Part shown: one piece after another, positions 59,318 through 64,000 of the stretch
Numbering within the stretch: the stretch's first letter is position 1
Layout: each line of letters starts with the position of its first letter
Origin: Clytia hemisphaerica
Taxonomy: Eukaryota > Cnidaria > Hydrozoa > Leptothecata > Clytiidae
DNA length: 64,000 nucleotides
Direction of reading: 5' to 3'
Assembly: GCA_902728285.1 (NCBI GenBank)
Contig: CACVBU010001358.1
Location: 2,303,419 to 2,367,418, forward strand
The notes under the pieces: generated by a model
The model's input: only the letters and a program-made list of their open reading frames with translations
Database searches by the model: none
Told to the model about the DNA's origin: nothing
Program-made: the position numbers and the translations under genes

Positions 59318-62300
59318 ATGAATGGAAATGAAAGTTCACTGGATGTGAATGAAGTCTTTGAATTCATCAAATCTCATTTCAATGGACATGTTGCACAAAA
59401 CTTCAAAAGTAAGCATGTTTTTATATTTGCATAGTCTAGCATGCTAGACGACTTAACTCAGTAAAAAATAGGAAGTAGAAAACTTGACAGGAGCATCAAT
59501 ATAGTCGTCTAGAATATTTTGTGCACAAAAAACTTTTCATAAAAATTCTCTTTTTTCATGTTTTTGGAAAACATTTCCAGGGGGGTCTTGTTGGTTTGTT
59601 TTGGTTTTTTTTTTTTTCTTATACTTAGAAATTCTCATTGGCTGAAATTTTTATTTATTTATATATTTTGTTGTATATGATTGTTTTCCCACCCCGCAGA
59701 AATCTGCGGGCCCTGCTGGAACTCCCGTAAGCTACGGAAACCACCTTAGCCCAGTCGTTTATTTTAACCATATCCCGACATAAAAATTTCCCGCTTTCAA
59801 CAAAAACGTTATAAACGACTGGATTCCCAGTCTAATATTTGCATTGTATTAGTTCAAACTCTCACTTCTAATGCCCCTCATGAAAGGTTGTCGTGTCAAA
59901 GTTCGAAAATCGACCCTTGGAGACTGAATCTCGTAAATTTTATCCATTTTTGACGTTTTTGCCACTCTTAAAGAGACTATTTTGCCCAAAATTTCAGCGA
60001 GAATCTTCAAATTTTAGTTGAAATTTCAAAAATTTATGACCCTTTGAGTTGAGGGAGTCGATTTTCGTGATTTTGAAACCCTTACAGAGACCCGATTGCT
60101 TTTTAATAGTTTTTGTACCCCTCCGAGGGACTTTCGAGAGTTTGAAAAAGGGACCTTTATGGCCCGCACATACCCGGCGCCAATTTTGCCTAAGTATCCC
60201 CCCCCCCGGTGTTAAGGCCGATCTCCACTTGCGCGCGCTTCGATCGCGCTTTTTCGAGCAAAGCTTCCACGCTATTGGTCAAAAGAAAAATGAAGCAACT
60301 CCATTGGTGCGAACTGACGTAACGGTTGAAAAAAGTTGAAATGTGTTCAACTTTTTTTTCAAGCGCGCGCTACATTTTTATGACGTAATCTTTTTTCCAA
60401 GCAAAAAGGATTGAAGCCCAAAAGTGCGATCGTAGCGCGCGCAAGTGGAAACCGGCCTTTAGATTGAAGATTTCATGGCACAGTTCTACAAAAAGCTGAT
60501 ACTACTACTTTTTCAATTTACACCTTTTTTTATAAGAATATCCAAAATTTTGGAAGCGTTCGAATGGTTTTAACTTTTTGAGTTCTTAAAATGTTCTTAA
60601 TTATACCATTTTGTGAGAATTTTTGTGTAATTTTCAAATTGAGTGTTTTGCAGCCCATAAAGCCTTGAAATGTTCTTAACTTGTTCTTAACATTTTAGCC
60701 ATCGAAGCCTTGTGTTCCTATATAGTTTCTCTTAGTTCAAATTATATCAAAATTTACTGCTTTTTTGTCTTCGCTGAAGTATAACTGAGAATTTTGGTCA
60801 CAAGTTCTTTAGAATTGAATATAAATTTTAGCTCCCAAAATTTACTTATTTTTGATATTGAAATGCATCTTCATCTCAGATTCTTTCCAATATATTTTCA
60901 CATTAATTACATACACCATACACTGTTCGTGATTGCTGACAGTCAGCGCGGAAAGTTTTCACTTGCTTATGAGATCACGCGTGCATTAAAAAAAGCTAAA
61001 GGTGTAATAATAACGGTACCCACTAAACGTGTTCTACTACTTTTGTAAAACCACCACTTGTTATAACTTTAAGTTCTTTGAGCTTGATTACCCTAAAGAC
61101 TTTTCCGCCGAATTTCGTACAAAAACGGGGAAAATTCTTTAACCATCTCTGTTTCAGACGAGGGGATTGACGGCAAAAACATGTCACTGTTAGCAAGAAG
61201 TCCTGATTCATTGGCGTTACTCAATCGATTAGGAATTGCCAGAGTGAAAGATATTTTAAGATTTCAAGATCTAATGGGTGTCATTCGGCATGATGTCATC
61301 ACACATTCGCTTGCGACCCACATCAAAACAAATCGACTCAATATGGGTCCAACAACATCAGTAATGCGCCCTTCATCTGTCACTTCAACAAGTTCGAGAA
61401 ATCACATGATAGCGACGCCAAGTCATAACTCAAGCGACAGTCCACTTTCTCCGCCCTCTTCACTACACCTACAACTGAACCCTCAACACCCACCACCGCC
61501 CCAACACGCCCAACATCAACCTATGCCGCTACCAGTACCTCACTTTCAAAGATCAACGAGTAACAATATTCCTTATATTCATTACGATGGAATGACTGAT
61601 CGAACGATGGCTAACTTACAGTAAGAAATCTTTCCTTGATTTACATAAAGCACTAATTCTTATGAAGCGACAAGATATATATCCTTTGCAAACTCGAATC
61701 CAGTCCCATTGTTTGCTTTTTTATGATTCTGATATCACCCATTCATTGTATTACGTCCATCGTTAAAATCAAAAGAGTGGTGCAAGAGGCTCTGCGCACA
61801 AGATTGCACCTGGAGTACTAGAAAATGTCTCGCACTTAAATATGGAACTTCTCAACGATATTTGAAAACATTTTTATCCCTTTTTTACCGTAGGCAGAAA
61901 ATTATCCGGAACGAAGTACGTAAACGCTGGACGGACGACGATCTTCCGACGTTCCGTAAATGGATACGTCGAACAATGAAGAACTCGATGCTTTCGTCGA
62001 TAAGTTGTTACAAATCGAACTTTTGACGGGCATTGGTCGAGAATTGATTCGTAAGAAAGTGATCAATATTCTCCGTGAACGAAGGAAGTATGTTAAACAG
62101 GTAAAAGTTGTTGTTTTTAGAAACTCTCTTATACCATGAACATATAAACGACTGGACATTAAGCGAGCTTCGTTGCCGCCTGTATTTCAAAATTGATATG
62201 AAAAATCCAACAATATCCCCTCATGATTTATTCCAAAGAGGTATATTATCAAAATTTATTGTTACATTTTATGTTTTTAACGAGGCGGCAACGAAGCTAG

Positions 62301-63684
62301 TAGCACTTTCTACAAAAAACAAAGGAGATGGATGTCCAGTCGTTTATAAGTTTATGCTTATACGTATTCCTGCTCGAGTCTCAATTTTGACGGCTGGTTT
62401 TATATGTAAAAGACGGTATAAGTCTTACTTATAAAAAAGGCAAGGCTGTCTATGCATTATAGTAGCCTGGGTACCAGATTCAAAGTTTTAGAAAAAAAAT
62501 TACTTCAGACAAGATTGTACAAGGTTTCTAAAATTTCTGGGATCTTGAAACCAATTTTACCATAAATTATTCGAACGCACGGAAAAAAACTATCGAAAAG
62601 AACATTTTCCCTGTTGACGGGTGAGACGGGTTAGTTGGATCAGACCATCAGACTGTAAACCAGGTATATGTTATAAAAAGTAAATAGACAGTGAAATAGT
62701 TTGAATATCCAGGGTAATTATCTGAAGAGTTATGGAACTCTAGGGGCAAGCTCGTCTCTAAAGTCTTAAACTTTTATATTTTCATTTCTACCTATCTTAG
62801 AAATTCAATGAAATGGAAGAAATTGGCGAATCGGAAAACCAACTTGAGGTAATTTGGTCTTCTTTGTCTCCAGTTATTAAACTACAAAATCGTGACGAGC
62901 TAGTCACTCTTTCTTGCTCTAAACTCTTCCATGGTATTAGTGTGGGGGAGCGTATCGGTATGTCCATTGAGTTTAAAGCCCGAAGGGCTAGAGTAGAATC
63001 TCTAACCTTTCCAAGGTAAGAAAAAGTGAAGCCATCTATTTCCCATCCAGAACGCGCCTAAAACGCGCGGCAATCATGACGACGGATGGTATCTAGTGGT
63101 TCCTTGGATTTTGAGGACTGTATTTTTGAAATCTGGCAATGGATTTTACTTTCAATCCGGCGTTTGTGTTAAAACCACGCGCGGGCGTTCTGGATGGGAA
63201 ATAAGTGGCTACATTTCCCATCTAGGAGTCTCGAGTCTAGCCCTTCGGGCTTGGAAGTCAATGGGTTGTCAGTAATAGCCTTTGTACGTTAAAAACTTGT
63301 ATGTTATGTTAGCGCCAGCCTACTGGTCTTCATCTGATATACTACTCTGTATCAGAGTGATCTCACGTTTATCGCTTCATAGTCTAGGGCAATGAATTTT
63401 GAAATAAGCCATAGATACTGGGTTTGTGTACAGACAACTAATATACTGGATACTGATTAATCGTAGACAAAAAGATAAGCAGAGACGCAAAACTAAAGAA
63501 TTGACAATTGTATCTTTTCTACAGAATGCACCGTCTTTCCTGTACCTTGAACGAGAAGGCGAAATGACTTTTCACCAAGAGGCCTCTGGTCATCACCAAG
63601 AAGCCTCCGGTCATCACCACAAAGTGGAAATGCACAGTGAATCAGATCATGAATATGATGGAGATAATAGCAACAATTCGGATG
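59318..63684 (+). CDS. Unrecognised gene, 5' part only, with an apparent 1-base deletion
   Basis: Exons in order: 59318-59408, a tentative 34-bp exon 59853-59886, 60943-61001, 61158-61620, 61894-62100, 62801-62848 and 63525-63684. The last ends in a donor and the gene runs off the window. The small exon is proposed only because it restores phase between its neighbours. The N-terminus is NEVFEFIKSHFNGHVAQNFK, followed by a helical, charged stretch (AYEITRALKKAKDEG, LLNRLGIARVKDILRFQDLM). Then comes a Ser/Pro/His/Gln-rich linker and a basic segment (NEVRKRWTDDDLPTFRKW), then LLTGIGRELIRKKVINILRE. The last exon seen is acidic and His-rich with a doubled HQEASGHH. In the 61894-62100 exon the upstream frame hits TGA near 62026, while the frame that fits the next exon opens only after 61959, as expected from one lost base. 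It may be a nuclear regulator judging by composition, but no family is recognised. Confidence 0.68.
59752..59826. repeat. Mini-palindrome from ACGACTGGAC-type ends
   Basis: CCAGTCGTTTATTTTAAC is followed ~40 bp later by its approximate inverse ending ATAAACGACTGG. The word matches the tips of the ACGACTGGAC family, so this looks like two element ends with almost no interior. It lies just upstream of the tentative small exon at 59853. Confidence 0.5.
60215..60459. repeat. Harbinger-like MITE, TTA target duplication
   Basis: A 245-bp element flanked by TTA (60212-60214 and 60460-60462). The left end AGGCCGATCTCCACTTGCGC and the inverted right end AGGCCGGTTTCCACTTGCGC both continue into GCGCGC. 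A 3-bp TTA duplication with such ends suits PIF/Harbinger. It lies in an intron of the unrecognised gene. Confidence 0.85.
62135..62356. repeat. ACGACTGGAC-family element, copy 3
   Basis: A 222-bp copy with left end CATGAACATATAAACGACTG and the inverted right end TCCAGTCGTTTATAAGTTTA. Inner inverted words GCTTCGTTGCCGCC and GGCGGCAACGAAGC show that the terminal repeat extends ~60 bp. It lies in an intron of the unrecognised gene. Confidence 0.88.
62964..63264. repeat. CCCGAAGGGCTAGA inverted-repeat element, copy 3
   Basis: The left end CCATTGAGTTTAAAGCCCGA continues into AGGGCTAGA; the right end is the inverse through TCTAGCCCTTCGGGCTT to AATGG. It shares AGTAGAATCTCTAACC and GGTATCTAG-like internal words with copy 1 at 15604. 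The middle has an extra CCCATC/GATGGG inverted repeat with AACGCGC words. It lies in an intron of the unrecognised gene. Confidence 0.82.
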
Positions 63685-64000
63685 GTAAGTCTGAAAGGCT
63701 TGGGGACACGAGAAGTTTTTTTCGCGTTGGTGCAATGCAACATGCTCCATCCCACCAACCTGAAACGCTTTCTCGTGTCTCCACCCCATTTTTCCTTCTA
63801 CCAATAAAAGTGAAACACAAATGTTATTAAAAGAAAAGCCTTTGTTATTTTTGTGGTGCTCTTCAAAGCCTTTAGTCAACTTTTTTTTGAAGTATCATTA
63901 TCGCGTGTACGATTTTTTTCTCCGAACGGATCTATCAAAAATTCAAGTTCAAAGGTCAAATAATCTGCTAAATAATCGGTACACTACAAGAATAAAGTGC
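63685..64000. other. Intron of the unrecognised gene, window end
   Basis: Sequence after the donor at 63685-63690. The short frames here on both strands lack support. The next exon is outside the window. Confidence 0.5.

Noticed and set aside
1..64000. CRISPR arrays, operons, ribosome binding sites and other prokaryotic features
   Set aside because: The window is intron-bearing animal nuclear DNA; the only regular direct repeats are intronic tandem arrays without spacers.

Overview
This is an AT-rich, intron-rich nuclear segment from an animal. Six multi-exon genes splice together with clean GT-AG introns and consistent phase. Their products are animal housekeeping proteins (a GINS subunit, a PWWP/IBD chromatin protein, a GTPBP2-type GTPase), so the source is metazoan. 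The short introns, the single combined HRP2/LEDGF-type gene and the heavy load of small palindromic DNA transposons would suit a non-vertebrate such as a cnidarian, but that placement is inference.

Layout. 0-5.3 kb: two tandem mercaptopyruvate sulfurtransferase (MPST/rhodanese) genes on +, after a possible last exon of another gene. 9.0-11.6 kb: a small unrecognised secreted-protein gene (+). 12.0-19.3 kb: GINS1/PSF1 (-), convergent with it, with an array of 124-bp and 322-bp repeats in intron 6. 20.8-21.9 kb: a LysM-domain gene (-). 22-39.5 kb: about 17.6 kb with no host gene that I can support, filled with inverted-repeat elements, a LINE remnant and tRNA-like sequence. 39.6-49.1 kb: a 17-exon HDGFL2/PSIP1-type gene (+). 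50.5-58.0 kb: an 11-exon GTPBP2 gene (+). 59.3 kb to the end: the 5' part of an unrecognised gene (+) with an apparent one-base deletion in one exon.

The genes do not form a pathway; they are ordinary neighbours in sulfur metabolism, replication initiation, chromatin reading and ribosome rescue. The unusual content is in the repeats. Several non-autonomous DNA transposon families can be delimited to the base by target-site duplications. Two places show three-deep nesting. One set of TA-flanked elements has ends built from a tandemly doubled word, often ending in TTTCGCG, and the word differs between elements. Two element ends lie so close to splice acceptors that they must now form part of the acceptor.

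Exon coordinates were derived by hand from splice sites, reading phase and family similarity. No search or alignment program was run.
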